NCBI GenBank assembly: GCA_905250075.1
Contig: CAJNOP010000346.1
Span: forward strand, 57,951 to 121,950
Reading direction: 5' to 3'
Source of the DNA: Rotaria sp. Silwood1
Lineage: Eukaryota > Rotifera > Eurotatoria > Philodinida > Philodinidae
Length of the DNA stretch: 64,000 bases
Shown here: positions 1 through 12,648 of the stretch, piece after piece
Position numbering within the stretch: position 1 is the first letter of the stretch
How the letters are laid out: every line of letters starts with the position of its first letter
Translations under genes and position numbers: made by a program
The notes under the pieces: model-generated
Told to the model about the DNA's origin: nothing
Databases searched by the model: none
What the model saw: the letters and a program-made list of their open reading frames with translations, nothing else

Positions 1-2862
1 GATCTTGGAAATATTCCGCTAAGATTGTTATAGCCCAAAAATAGATGTTGCAGATTTATCATTTGACTTATAGTAGGACTAATGACGCCAATCAATTGGT
101 TTTTATGAGCATACAACTCTTGTAGCTTTGTCATAGAGTACAAGCTCTCTGGAATGGTTCCCGATAGTTTGTTGTTATCAATACGTAAAACGGTCAGATT
201 CTGAAGTTTACCAATACAATTTGGTATCTGACCAGTTAGTTGATTATCATGTAGATCTAACCATTGAAGACTTGAACAATTGCAAATTGTCTCAGGAATA
301 GATCCTATAATACAGGGTGTCCCATAAGTTGTGGTAGATTTTTTTAAATCTAATTTTTGATGATAATGAATACAAATTAAAGTCAAACTTACACATATGA
401 TACGGCTTAACATGTACTTTTATTTCATATATTTTATTTGGATTAGATCATTGAATATACAAGAAAAGAAACAAATTCAATGAAGATACCCTCAATTGAC
501 AAATATCAAAAGTCTGCATTTTTTCGCTACTTTGTTAGTTTTTTCTCCAATTACTGTTTCTATGGGAGTAAGTTTTTACAAAAGAAATCACATATTCTGA
601 TAGCACTTGAAATTCTCTATGATATTATGTATTAATACAGTGTCTTAAATTTAAGTAGCGAAAAAAATGCAAATTTTTTGGGCTAGTCGATTCGGAGTAT
701 ATTCATTGTATTCAATTTTATTTCAATCTATGAATGCAAGAAAATAAGTAAATAGACAGGGTGATAGAGAATTTTAAGCTCTATCAGAATCTATAGTTAC
801 TTTCTCAAAAAGATGATTCTATACGGATGAAAAATTTTTAAAACTAGTTTTGATGACGAAGAAAAGATCAAGTCTGGGAATCTGGACATGAGGGTGCCTT
901 CGTTGTCTTCAATTTATTTTGGTGATGAAAAGGTCAAAACTAAAACCTAATTCTACAGAGTGATAGAAAACTCCGTGGGCTTTCAGAATATGTAATTAGT
1001 TTCAAAATAACTTATTTTTATAGTGACAATATATGAGAAATACAGAGTGAAACTTTTTTGTCGGGGTATATATATTGTAACACATTGATGGTGTGCTTAT
1101 TCTGCATATGTACCAATTTCTTTATTTTTTTGTATATCCAATGATTTAATCCAAATAAAATATATGAAATAAAAGTACATGTTAAGTTGTATGATACGTG
1201 TAAGTTTGAGTTTTATTTGTATTCATTATCATCAAAAATTAGATTTAAAAAAATCTGCCACAACTTATGGGACACCCTGTAACCATACACATGTTACCAT
1301 TCCTTTATGTACATCGTACGAAAAATTGAAATAAAACATTCATAAATTGAAAAAAGCAATAAAGATAATACATTTGCCAAATTTGTAAAAATCTCTAGCT
1401 TTTTCATGAATCTTTTCATTGTTTATCCCTTTCGTCGAAAATAGACTAAATTTTTTTTTTAATTTACTGACAGAATTTAAGGAAAGATGCTTTGGTTGTC
1501 TTTTTTCTTTGATTTTCGGATGTCATATTGTTTTCTATGGACATTCAGTATTTTTAGCTCATATTTTGTTTATAAGTATGAAACGAGTAGACTAGTATAA
1601 CCTGCAATGGATACCTCTATTCATGGAGATTTGACAAGAATATGCATTTTTTTGTTCGAATGTCGTTTTAGGCTTTGAAAAAAAGTCAGTTTCGAGACAT
1701 ATCCTGATACGGTAAGTTCTGAACTCTGGAGGATTTTGGTACTTAAACATTGATAAAAAAAATGAGAATATCGACTGCGCCTCAACAGAACTCTCAGCAC
1801 TCTCGGAACTTTACGAACTTTTGGAAATTTAAGTGACAGATCAAGCCTAGAGTTTCAAACGAAACTTACATCATCAAGTTTTCTTTGGCGACAAAGTATA
1901 AACAACTGCACTAGTATCCTAGATTCGTAAATATTAGATGTCGAAAATATCACAGAAGAAGGCGAATATACGGTACAATGCTTTTCATGAATATTCAATC
2001 ATTACGCATAGATGAATCACTTATTGAATGATCTCAACATTCTAAAAACTCTTCATATTCTAACGAATGCTGACCCTACGGCTACCTCGGTCCCTTGAAT
2101 TTCTTGAGTTTCTGGAGTGTTGTGAGAAAATTGTCACTATTGAGAGTTCCAGAGATTCAGAACGCATGGAATTCTGCCACTGCTATCGGCTTCATACAAT
2201 CTTTTTGAGTTACATATTTTTGAAAAATAGATATTTTCATTAAATCTCATTGAAGGGAGGGGGGAAGGAATTTTTCGTCGGATGTGATAGCCTACTCATC
2301 TTTTACTCATGGACGAAATATGGGGTCAAAAGACTGGATTGTCATAGAGTAGCCTCTATTTTCTGACATCTATCAGCTTGAATAGCATACAAAAAAAATC
2401 GATGAAAAAATACTTTTTTTCAAAAAGTGATATTTTTCTCAAAGATTTACTCAAATACGTTCGTTATGAGTAGGTGTCATGTGTACCTTGTAACTTATTC
2501 GCTTTTAGCCATATATTTTCCAACTTCGAGCACTCGTCTATATTTGGTATTAAACTACCACTAATGCTATTAAAACTAAGATATAATGTTTTTAATTGTG
2601 TGAGATTGCACAAAGTTGCAGGCAGTGATCCATTTAATTCATTGTCGTATAGCTGAATTTCTATAACGTGGTTTTGTTCATTGCACAACACGCCGTGCCA
2701 TTGACAGTAGGGAATGGTTGATGATAACCAGTTATCCTGACTTATCCAATCTGGGCCTGATGTAGAATGATAAAAATCGACGAGCACATCACGTTCGCTA
2801 GCGGCTTCTATTGTGATTGTTGTTGTCAGTAAGAAAACAGAGAGCAAATAAATCACAATCAT
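1..2862 (-). CDS. Secreted plant-type leucine-rich-repeat protein, two exons, 3' end beyond window
   Basis: Exon 1 is 2487-2862 and opens with a clear signal peptide (MIVIYLLSVFLLTTTITIEA) followed by an LRR N-terminal cap (DVLVDFYHSTSGPDW...CQWHGVLC) and the first repeats. Exon 2 is 1-304 and carries at least four further repeats of the LxxLxLxxNxLxGxIP plant/bacterial type. Donor CAAG|GTACAC at 2487/2486 and acceptor TATAG|GATC at 305/304 join phase 1 to give KLQG-SIPETIC, which restores the LRR consensus exactly; without splicing the protein ends 13 residues later in an unrelated tail. The intron (305-2486, 2182 bp) is far longer than the others in this window because it contains a MITE. 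The protein probably acts outside the cell as a binding protein; the ligand is unknown. The splice is inferred. The C-terminus, and whether there is a membrane anchor, lie outside the window. Confidence 0.75.
313..1279. mobile_element. Tc1/mariner-type MITE with ~165-bp terminal inverted repeats
   Basis: The left end CAGGGTGTCCCATAAGTTGT at 313 is matched by its reverse complement ending at 1279, and the similarity extends about 165 bp inward with few mismatches. Both ends abut a TA dinucleotide (311-312 and 1280-1281), the target duplication of the Tc1/mariner superfamily. The CAGGGTGTCCCA start is also typical of that group. The 967-bp body has no transposase ORF, so it is non-autonomous. 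It lies in the LRR gene intron, only 8 bp from the 3' splice site. Confidence 0.85.
1282..2486. other. Remaining intron sequence of the LRR gene
   Basis: About 1.2 kb between the MITE and the donor site. It is AT-rich, has no long ORF and shows no inverted repeat that I can see. It may be an older, decayed insertion, since neighbouring introns are mostly under 100 bp. Confidence 0.4.
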
Positions 2863-5800
2863 GCTGATACCGTCTTTTGGTGTCTTTTTTTTTCAATTTT
2901 GTTGTATTATATAGGATCGTAATTATTTCGATTCAGATGGTTTTATTCTCAGAAGCCGCTGAATGAATATTGACCTTTGCAATATAGATTATCGTTGTCA
3001 GCCTACATGCTTTACTCTTATAGTCCTTAAGCGGGATCACTCTCGCGTTCTTCTTCGGTCACCGTTCTGTGTATTGCGAGTAAAAAAGAAGAGATATCAA
3101 ACACATGAGAGAATATCTGACTAACAAATCACGCATACAGACAAACACAGAAAGATAACAAGCAGATGAAAAAGCACGTATGTACGTAAAGTGCGATTAT
3201 GGATGTAAGATTTGGGTGAGTGCAGATGAATGAGAACGTGAGTGAATGTACCGGTTCTCTATAGCCACACCCCACACCCACATCCAAAATACCTTTCTTA
3301 TAAGCGCGTCTAAAAGGCTGTTTTAGGTAGCATCTTAAATTTAAAAGAGTGCATTTCATATAGAAACTGATACGTATAAAAGCGTTGCATTTAAAAACGG
3401 TTGCATTTGAAGGCGTTGTAATAACAAATAACCCGTATAAACATAAGAATGGATGGAGAAATGCTGAAAAGAAAAATATCGAAAGGAAAAATGTCGAAAA
3501 AATAATTGAAGGGAATAATATAGAAAAGAAAAAGACAGAAAAGAAAAAAATCAAAACGTTGAAATATCGAAAAGAAAGACAGAAAAGAAAATGTCGAAAG
3601 GTCAAAATGTAGAAAAAAAAACCGAAAAGAAATATTCTCGAAAAGAAAAATATGGAAAGTTATGACGATACGGGGTTATCCGATTCAATATTTTGAACAT
3701 TCTTCATTTACTTGATCAATGCTTATGCTGATGTCCGCCGCTTTGATTACAGTACCGATCTCTACATAAGTACACATGAAATAAAATGCTTTTCACTTCA
3801 TTATTCGTAATTCGCTTCATGATATCTATATGTTATTGTTTCTAAGATTCGTTTCTAAATTAAGGCTCATTATCGACAAACGAAATGAAATATGTGGGCT
3901 CATTTGACTAATGAACGATTGTATTACAGTTTATTTTATTTTGCTTTGTTTATGATCGGCGTTACCATTAGGATAGTTATTTTCATTATATGTTTATCTG
4001 TATCTAACATGACTTTTATTTTCAAACAATAGTCCTTTATTCTATCGCAAAAGATACTTCAATGTTTATCATTGATAATTACGTATTTAGGTTAAACAAA
4101 TCCATCGCTATCGAAAACTAATATCGATGTGAGTACTGAAAGTAGAATATGACAGCACATGCTTATATAAATGATGTTCTTTTAAAAGCTGAAGGTAGTC
4201 GTTCTCATGTAGTTAAACCATTAAAAGGATTGTATTTTCAAACAACTCATGAAAGAACATGTTGTTTATGAAATACTCCTATACCAAAAATCAATGAAGA
4301 AGAATCAGCGAAATTGGTTTCGACACCCATAATAGCTGCTATTTTACCTTCTCAAAGAGAAATGAGCCTGCATAAAATCATCTGTATTTATTTTAGAAAA
4401 TGTGTTTGGTATTTCTTTAGATAAGATGGCTGATTATTTACATTTTTTTTGCTCATTCATTCCGTTATTTTATTTCTAATGTCAATAATACTGTTCATGA
4501 TCGTTTTGTTGTACTTTTTTATTCAATGAACTTCTTAATAATTCGTCAATATGCTCGCATAAATGATTTTTTTTTCTCATAATTTATTTTTGACATTTTG
4601 CTGTTCGAGATTATTTGTATTCGATATTTTTCTTTCGACATTTTCTTTTTCGTTCTTTTTCTCGTCGCTGTTTTTCTTTTCTATATTTTTCCTTCGACAT
4701 TTCATCATTCGACATTTTTCCTTTCTGCCTTTTCCCACCATACCAAACATAAAAATAGCGTTCTCTAGCTTAAAGTTGGCGTTACCACGCTGTTTTGTAC
4801 ATACTTTTTTGTTTCATAGGCATTGCTAGCTGTTTGGCATTAGGAATAAAGTCCCTTCAAAAGCACGATATTCCTCGATCATGATCAGAAAAAACAATGG
4901 ACAAACCTATATCAAATTTTGAGAGTACGAAATACTTTCCAAGAGCAGATCACTACCGGCTATGATTTCTGGATATGTCGTGTATCTTGCTGTGTATATG
5001 AGTCTTGGTTAAGAGAGAAATGGCACCCTCCAAAACCAACACACACAGCTCGTAATATACTGGAACCATAAAAAACTAAAACTGCATTTGCATCAAGTTA
5101 TAAAAAAACAGGACTTGTAGAATTCAATAATAAGAATACTAATGAGACAGAATCATGATGAGAGTCATTATAGATTTCATTGTTTTAATATGGAATAGAT
5201 GGGGACAACAGTAGTGTCAGAACCACCGAGATATAGTACTCAGTGAATGTAATGTGTAATACATACGATCAGCAAAAGTATGGTATAAGTTTCTCAGTGA
5301 TCTAGTGACATCATAGAATGTTCCACTATTTTATATTCTGGCACATATATACAAAGGCATTTTCTGCTTCATCCTCTTGATGATAAAGAATGAATTTTGA
5401 ATAAAATAGTCAGAATCATGTAAGTATATGACAAAATATCGATTCTTCTTATATAGTAATAGATACATCCTATTGTCTTCTGTCTTGCATATCTTGCACA
5501 GAAAGCACTAAGCTATTTCGTTTAGTTCTACGATAACAAAAATCATGATTTGTTTCAGATGTCCTCTGACTTGTGATCCAGACGTGTTGTGGAACAAATC
5601 GATTGAGAAATAAAGAAATTGTTATTTTTTTTTTTTTAGAAAAATAAATCGTTCCTTGATTCAGATAAAGAAAGCTCAACGTATACTTTCAGACACTGCG
5701 CTACTAAATCGTTGCCTAGTATCTGGCTAATTGTGTACCAGGGCGGCTCTGTGAAAAAAATTTATCAACTGGAAAAATTAATCAAATGAATACAATCAGA

Positions 5801-6045
5801 TTTGTAAGGCAATGCTGAGAAATGCAATCTGATATCGTTTGAACGATTTGAAGTTCATGTCAATTGATGGACAGTACTCCATACAATCATAGTTAATTGA
5901 AATCTTTGAAGTATGAGTTCCATATTACTTCAAAGAACTGAAAGTTTTAAATGTGCGTGTAAATGTCGATGAATTTTGTGTAGCTGTGTTGTCTTCAGTA
6001 ATATTCACTGGAAACCCACACTCTCCAATACCCAGTATATAGTAT
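2863..6045. other. Intergenic DNA with low-complexity repeats
   Basis: No convincing gene. At 3440-3660 there is a purine-rich array of degenerate units around TCGAAAAGAAAAAT; its pyrimidine-rich inverse occurs at 4600-4740. This suggests the two ends of a decayed foldback element, but no clean termini or target duplication are visible. The stretch 4149-4420 reads as short broken coding-like pieces, which I cannot identify. A 14-bp T run lies at 5624-5637. Confidence 0.4.
3440..4745. repeat. Low-complexity inverted pair (GAAAAGAAAAAT units)
   Basis: The plus strand at 3440-3660 is built from TCGAAAAGAAAAATATCGAA-like units, and 4600-4740 from the reverse complement (TTTTCTTTCGACATTTTCT). The ORFs over these regions (Lys/Glu-rich on one strand, Phe/Ser-rich on the other) are by-products of the repeat and not genes. 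Confidence 0.5.
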
Positions 6046-6757
6046 TTAGATAATGTCGACGTAAAACTTATTTGCTGCAGCTGAACCGCTGCCACCTATT
6101 TTCAGCCAAAACGAAAGTGTGTATCTGTCGCTGATCACTGTCGCAAATGTTTGAGTGATAAACTCGATACCACCGCAGTTATCCTTATAACGATTACCCG
6201 TAGAGTTAAGGCACTTGGAACCAAAATCCATCCAACCTGCCTTGTAGCCCCATGTTTGTGAACACAATACTACCCAATCTATTCGTATCGTCACTGAGGT
6301 TTCAAAACTGGGACTCCTCAACAACTCAATACTTGGTGAGTTTTGAGCAACAACAGATACTGAGTCCAGATAGTAAACACGATTATTACTATTACGAAAT
6401 CCACACATGATTGTATGCGATGTGTTGTTCACCGTGAAGTTAAATCGATATGAAGTCCAAGTAGATGGATTATATCCAGTCAGAACCATCGCATTTCCTA
6501 CTCCAATTTCTGTGCAATTCGATACTGTAATATACATATACTGAATAAGCGATAAGATCCACACTAATAATAACTTACTGGATTCCATTGTGGTTGTTGT
6601 GCTTGTTACTGTTGTTGTTGGCATTGCTGTTATTTCTGCTGTGGGTTCTGATTATTGTTGTTGCTGATGTGCTGCTTGATGTAGTATTGGTTGTTGTAAG
6701 TGTCATGCCGGTATCTTTCGTGGTACATATCATTATGACAAAAAGCATTGAGATCAA
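6046..6757 (-). CDS. Thr-rich secreted or stalked protein with a jelly-roll-like domain, unrecognised family
   Basis: The main exon, about 6046-6541, encodes a Cys-containing, N-glycosylation-rich domain (NCTEIGVGNAMVLTGY...TWGYKAGWMDFGSKCLN...RYTLSFWLKIGGSG). Its pattern resembles secreted carbohydrate-binding jelly rolls such as DUF642, but I cannot assign a family. A 54-bp intron (donor CA|GTAAGT, acceptor TTACAG|TATCG, about 6542-6595) separates it from a Thr-rich exon (PTTTVTSTTTTMES) and gives an in-frame join. Further upstream a Thr/Ser-rich frame starting at 6757 (MISMLFVIM..., hydrophobic start) is one frame off; either another intron or a frameshift lies near 6630. The stop at 6046 may belong to an intron, because coding-like sequence continues below it. 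Exon limits are uncertain. Confidence 0.45.
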
Positions 6758-9109
6758 TATTTTTTAGCCTTTTAACTTGTACTCATAAAAAATATGATTT
6801 TATAGGTTCTATAAATTTAAATTCTATTACAACGAGAAAAAGAACTATGTTTGTGATTTAGAGTACTGCACACAAAGTTAATAAAAGACAGAAGCGCATG
6901 ATAGCCGTTTTTGGGTCAACTGTAATAGAGAGCTATGGCCTTAGGTTTTTGTGAGCCCAGACCCAAAAAAAGCAATGTTATGGATAGAGTCTCAGACTAG
7001 ACCCTATAAACAATAAAACTCTGGATCTAGTTTATGCCCGAAGGTGACCGATCAATTCGTCGCACATGTATTGTAGAGAATACATTAATTGAATTAAGTG
7101 ATTTAGTTTGGAATGTTATTTAATTAATCGTCTTAACAAAAACTTTTCTTTAGATTCTTAGAAATCATTTTTCAGAATACAATGGTTTTTTCAAAAATAA
7201 AATAGCGATATCAATTTAAAGCGTATTTTAAAATTTAATTAAAAAAATTGAAGTTTGATTTTAAATAAAATTCTATGTAGACAAATTAAAAATATAATTC
7301 ATTTTGTTTAATTAAAATTTAACTTTTTATTTTTCAGAAGAATCTGAAAATTAAAACAAAAATGTAAAATCGAAAAAATTTTTAACAAATCTAAATTAAA
7401 AAAAAAGTTTGTTATTTAATGAAAACATTAATTTGAATTGAAAAAAATGAACTTTATTTTTAATTTGTCTACATAAAATTTTATTTAAAATCAAACTTCA
7501 ATTTTTTTTAATTAAATTTTAAAATACGCTTTAAATTGATATCGCTATTTTATTTTTGAAAAAACCATTGTATTCTGAAAAATGATTCCTAAGAATCTAA
7601 AGAAAAATTTTTGTTAAGACGATTAATTAAATAACATTCTAAACTAAATCACTTAATTCAATTAATGTATTCTCTACAATACATGTGCGACGAATTGTAC
7701 TAGTCCCCAGTAACACGATCAACTGTGTCAAAAACAATAATTCAGAAAGATTTTTTTTTGCCTTTCTGTTGTTGTCAAATGACACTTCTATCTGAATTAT
7801 AATTTATAATTGGAATAAAGGAGTGTAGGTACGGGTGTTAGTCATCTCTTCATTCATAGACACACATTAACAGTTAAACCAAGCCACATCCTTTCGATAG
7901 ACAGTTCTCAAAAATACTCGAAAAACAAGGTTGATGCTGAAAATGGATGTGTAAGTAAGTTTACAGTAAATTTGTGATCGAAATCATTTGGATAGATGAC
8001 TACCTACCACTAAGCGTTTTAAAATGACTACAGCTCTCATCAGGTGGCTCTATTACTCTAAATTTAATATTCAGTGAAAAAAGTGATGGTAGTAATCTTC
8101 AAACATTTTTATATCAATGAACAAGCCATTTTCGATTTCAACCATTCTCAAGGGTTTCGTCAGACAGCTGTAGGGCTGTGTTGCACTGTTAAAATCAAAT
8201 CGAGAAATAGCGAAACATCTAACATATCGAACTAACATGTTCAAAGCTGTTGCAGAGAGTTCTTCATATGACAGTTTACTTATTATGTCAAATAACAAAC
8301 CACTACTGACACCTTCAGGCTTTGATCTTACTTTGATATGTCTATTGAAAGTTTGGTGGGATTAACTTCGAAGTTTCTCGTCTAATTGTGGTGTGGAAGA
8401 TCTCTTGGATGTGGATGAAGTTTTGGGCTTGTATGCTGGTCAAGTAGATACTCACATCCATACCCTTTCAATTCTGCTAATGTTGGAGCTCATTGTTTTG
8501 AATACTCTAGTTATACCAATGGAACATTCGATCATGCTACCTTCCAAACTGAAAGCAAGGATATAAAAAGCACAAATGAGAAAATATGAATTTGAAAATA
8601 ATTTTTTTGTCAAGTTCAATCATCTCAATATTAACATTACACTGCCAAGCATTGAGTACATCATAGGGATCACTGATAATACCATACCTATTCACTTGAG
8701 TAAAATAGTATCTTTTCGATTGATTACATGTCAATAGATGATATATTTGCCATTTTGATTGATTTATCACACTCTAATGAGTAGCACATGAAGCAGCTGA
8801 GCATAAGTAAAAAAGACTGCTACCCTGACTCACGTGACTCTTCGACTATGTAGTTTGGTTCAGTGTCACAGAACACATTGATATGCTGTCGAGAGAAGAT
8901 CAATTCTGAGAATAGTCATACCTATTTCAAAGTTGGCATTCATTTTTGTCGAGAAATATTATCACAAGTATGAGTGGTCCCATCACTTGTGTGGCATATC
9001 ATAGTCATCGAATATTTTCATGTGAAAGAAATATACATGAGAACCAGCAGGTGTCCATCATTACTCTCTTCAAAAAGCAAGATTTGTTTTATTTTTTGTT
9101 AGAATAGAA
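6758..9109. other. Intergenic around the foldback element
   Basis: Apart from the foldback element there are two short minus-strand ORFs (8071-8298 and 8537-8770, 75 and 77 residues). I do not recognise either; they lie in tandem on the same strand and could be remnants of one gene, but no splice path is convincing. Confidence 0.3.
7053..7697. mobile_element. Long foldback element (inverted-repeat MITE)
   Basis: The sequence starting CAATTCGTCGCACATGTATT at 7053 is repeated as its reverse complement ending at 7697. The arms match for roughly 260-300 bp each, almost to the centre near 7375, so the whole 645 bp can fold into one hairpin. It is very AT-rich and has no ORF. I see no clear target-site duplication, so its superfamily is open. 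Confidence 0.75.
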
Positions 9110-9982
9110 ATGAGTGTCCTACTGTTTATCATAGTTTTTCTTAGCTGCAATACTTATGCGGTCATATACCGACCCGTAGTATTAATGCATGGTGTTTTGG
9201 CAACAGCTGATGACATGAATGAGCTTGGTGGTTGGCTCACCGCATCATTTCCGGGTATCTACGTCGTTTCAATCGAAATTGGCAATGGATACGATGATTC
9301 TTTTTTATTACCAATGAATAAACAAGTAGAACTCTTTTGTGCCAATGTTCTCGCGGATGAACATCTACGTGATGGCTTCAACATGCTTGGCATTTCACAA
9401 GGTAGTTTGATTGTGAGAGGAGCCGTCGAACGATGTTCACTGCCTGTCTACAATTTGATTACCATGGTTGGTGCTCATCAAGGTATCTTTGGTGATCCTT
9501 CTCTTAAGTTACTTCCTCGTCAATTTTGGGAATTAGTTTCAAAGTATGCGTATGAAGAGTCTGTTCAAAATGTGATTAGTATTGCAGGCTTCTGGCGTGA
9601 TCCTTTTCAATTGGAGAAATACATTAATCGAAGTCATTTTCTTCCGGACATTAATAATGAACGTGAGGTTCGCAATGAAACCTATCGTATGAATATGCTC
9701 AAGCTCAACGCATTTGTTATGACATATTCAGACATTGATGACGTTATAACGCCACCACAATCCGGTTGGTTTCTGGGCTATGCATCACAATCGTTGAAAC
9801 CTGAAACATGGAATCAATCACGTCAATTCACAGAAGATCTCATTGGAATGCGAACATTGCATGAACAAGGCAAATTACATATGTTCATTGGCCATACTCG
9901 TCATCAAGATTCTGAGCATGCTCCTGATAAAGAATTCTTTTTTCAAAATATTCTGCAATTTTTCAATAATACGCTTCCATAG
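9110..9982 (+). CDS. Palmitoyl-protein thioesterase (PPT1/PPT2-like)
   Basis: Intact single-exon ORF of 290 residues, the usual length for the family. It begins with a signal peptide (MSVLLFIIVFLSCNTYA), then the alpha/beta-hydrolase start YRPVVLMHGVLATADDM. The nucleophile motif is GISQGS with Ser96 (family GFSQGG), so the Gly after Gln-Gly is replaced by Ser. The acid is expected in SDIDDVITPPQSGWFLG and the His in the C-terminal GHTRHQDSEH. These enzymes remove fatty-acyl groups from Cys of S-acylated proteins in the lysosome. The signal peptide and several NxT/NxS sites fit a lysosomal or secreted enzyme. The conserved WFG near the acid favours PPT2-like, but by eye PPT1 and PPT2 cannot be separated. 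Confidence 0.9.
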   Translation: MSVLLFIIVFLSCNTYAVIYRPVVLMHGVLATADDMNELGGWLTASFPGIYVVSIEIGNGYDDSFLLPMNKQVELFCANVLADEHLRDGFNMLGISQGSLIVRGAVERCSLPVYNLITMVGAHQGIFGDPSLKLLPRQFWELVSKYAYEESVQNVISIAGFWRDPFQLEKYINRSHFLPDINNEREVRNETYRMNMLKLNAFVMTYSDIDDVITPPQSGWFLGYASQSLKPETWNQSRQFTEDLIGMRTLHEQGKLHMFIGHTRHQDSEHAPDKEFFFQNILQFFNNTLP

Positions 9983-11206
9983 ATGTTCCAGAGTAAGATA
10001 AAATAAACCTTAGATGTCATCAATATAATCTTCAGCTATTACTAAGAAGATCGAAACTGTCGAATTTTTCCATCTTTTATAGATGGTACCAGAAAAGATA
10101 ATGAATCATGCTCGCCAACTAAGCGACAACAGTCGATGTAGTTGGGACAGAAAGCCTGAAAACTTTATTTCCAAGATCATTTTCTTGAGATTGATTCTAA
10201 GAAAAGTTATTATTTACTTTCAAATGAAAAGTAATCTTTGAGTTTTTATGCCTCATAACTTAGTTTACGAGCAATATATAGAAATAGTTTTAGGAGAAAA
10301 GAAATATAATTGAAGTCAAGTTCTACAATTTGATGAAAAAATATCTGATCAAATGTGTAAAACTACCGTGAAAATTAGTCTGTTGTAAAAGAAAAAGTAA
10401 ATAAACTAATAACATCTTTACCACTGAAGTGAATGTGCCACCCCTATCTGGAAATTAACAGTTTAAAGCTGCTCATTTAATACAAACTGGTACATAAGCA
10501 TTTTGTATAATAAATAGTGGTATTTCCATTATCAATTAAAAAGTTTAACGGAGACCAAAGTTAATGAAAATGTTTACTAAATACTTTATTAAAATTTGAG
10601 ACTGATTTTAATGATGAAAGTAAACATTTCTGTTCATTAGTCAATATTGTACATATATCTGATAAATATTCTATAGGAGTGTGGGTGAGTTGGTATGAAT
10701 GTAAAGTGTGTTGATGGGTTTGATCAAAGAGTACCAAAAATGCAGAAAATTAGAATCATTTACTAAATCTAGAATAAATCCTAAGGATTATTTAAAAGTC
10801 AGAAAAATCAGAACCTGCTGCAAATCATAGTTTTAACAAAAAAAAGAAATGTCATTTTTGTTTGCCATTGCTATGTGATCAAAACTGGAGCTGTAAAAGT
10901 AATAGCAGTAAAATTCGATATATGAATATGACCACAATGGAATGTGAGTAATTGAAAGTGTAGCTAACGCATACTACTTTGCTGTATAATAGGGAAAACA
11001 ATCTATAAATTATATTTTTTGGTCATGAGTGATATTAAATATAAATATTTTAAAATATTTCGGATACTTTTCATTCTTTTTTGTTCGTGCACTAAGATCA
11101 TCCTGGTCTTCAAAACTGTATTTGATTAAGTACACAAGAGCATTTTCTTAATAGTTATGATGCTACTTTTGTATAAAACAAAAAGTTGCTTTTCATATAT
11201 ATGTAT
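9983..11206. other. Intergenic, nothing recognised
   Basis: AT-rich DNA without a credible ORF. A short G-rich motif (GTGTGGGTGAG) occurs near 10678-10690 and recurs elsewhere in the window. Confidence 0.4.
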
Positions 11207-12648
11207 CAGAGACCGTCACAGGGCAGTTTTTTTATGTCCTGTCCTGCCCTACGCCCTGCCATGCGCCCGCCCTGCCCTGCCCTAATGATGATTCATAATA
11301 TTTTTTTCTGTCCTGCCCCGCCCTGAGGGCAGGGCAGGGCGGCCCTGAACTTGGAAATCCAGCTTAAATGAGGAAATATCTAATAGCTTTAAAAAACCTC
11401 GTAATGGTAAAGTTTTAATCATTTGTTTAATTCGATCCGATTGAAAGTTATTTGTATCGATGAAGTTGAAGATGGAGTGAAAGTAGGGATCTCAATATGT
11501 GTCTACCTTTCATTTAGTTTATGCGTAAATTAAGTGGTAAGTAATTTATATTTATTGTAAATATAAATTATTTCGTTACAAAGTTTATATTACAAATCAA
11601 TATGAATTCTAATAATTTACAACGATTTGTAAATATAAATTTTGCAACAAAATAATTTACATTTATAATAAATATAAATTTCTTACAATTCATATTTATT
11701 ATAAGGTAAACGGTAAATGACGCCCCAAAGTAAAAGTGATTTATTATGATAATAATGATATTGTTTCCGAGTTCAGTGCTGAAAAATATTTATCAACATG
11801 TTGTTTAAAACATTTTTCACCACTCATCGTATTGTAAACTTGATTACTAGTACATTTGAAACCACTATGAAATTCAGGAATTCTTTCTAACTGATGATTA
11901 CTTAATTATACTGGATAACCAAATACTCTTCACCATCTAACAGCAGGTGAAGATCCGTTCTTTAGTATTTGATATTTCGATCTTTCAGTCAGTAATAGAT
12001 ATTTAATCGTTGCAGTATCGAATGAACTCATAATATATGACGGCAGATTAAAATATCGAAGATAGAAAACTCAATGAAATAATTGAAACTAGAAAATTTA
12101 ACTAAAAAATTTGAAGAAACTGGAACATTGGCATGTTTTTAAACTTTTATATGAAGTATGCTGTAAAAAACTACGGTCATTTATGAAACTATTTGGAAGA
12201 GGAATATATGAATATACTTAACAAAAAAACTGGATTTTTCTCTTATATAATTCTGCATCATTGTGAAATGCTTTTTCTTTCCTCTTCAAATCATCTGTAT
12301 GTTTCTATGCGAAATATAAATGGATTATATGGTGTCCAATATAATAATAAAAAATTGTTCCAACTAGGTACAATGGCAAAAGTTATGATAGTCAGTTTAT
12401 AGCGATATCAATTACAATTGCTCATAATATCAACATATCAAAATTATTTACTAGAAAATCTGTTTCAAATAACTGTCTCGAGAAAAAAGAATAACAGGGC
12501 AAAAATATTTTGCCCTGCCCTGCCCTGCCCTGGCACGCCCTGCAGGGCAGGGCGAAAAATAAAAAAACTTGCCCTGCCCTGTCTTTAGGGCAGGACAGGG
12601 CAGGGCAGGACAGGACACCAGGGCCGCCCTGCCCTGTGGCGGTCTCTG
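11207..12648. mobile_element. Non-autonomous hAT-type transposon with CCCTG arrays at both ends
   Basis: Terminal inverted repeats CAGAGACCG[T/C]CACAGGGCAG start at 11207 and end at 12648. The 8-bp sequence ATATGTAT directly precedes the left end (11199-11206) and directly follows the right end (12649-12656): a perfect 8-bp target duplication, diagnostic of the hAT superfamily together with the CAG..CTG ends. Both subterminal zones (11215-11350 and 12495-12640) consist of CCCTG/CAGGG pentamer arrays in both orientations, making them GC-rich islands in AT-rich DNA. The 1.1-kb interior has no transposase; its 69-codon ORF at 12193-12402 looks fortuitous. The perfect duplication suggests a fairly recent insertion. 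Confidence 0.9.

Noticed and set aside
3129-3605. Phe-rich 158-residue minus-strand ORF resembling a membrane protein
   Set aside because: It is the complement of a GAAAAG-type low-complexity array; hydrophobicity comes from TTT/TTC runs.
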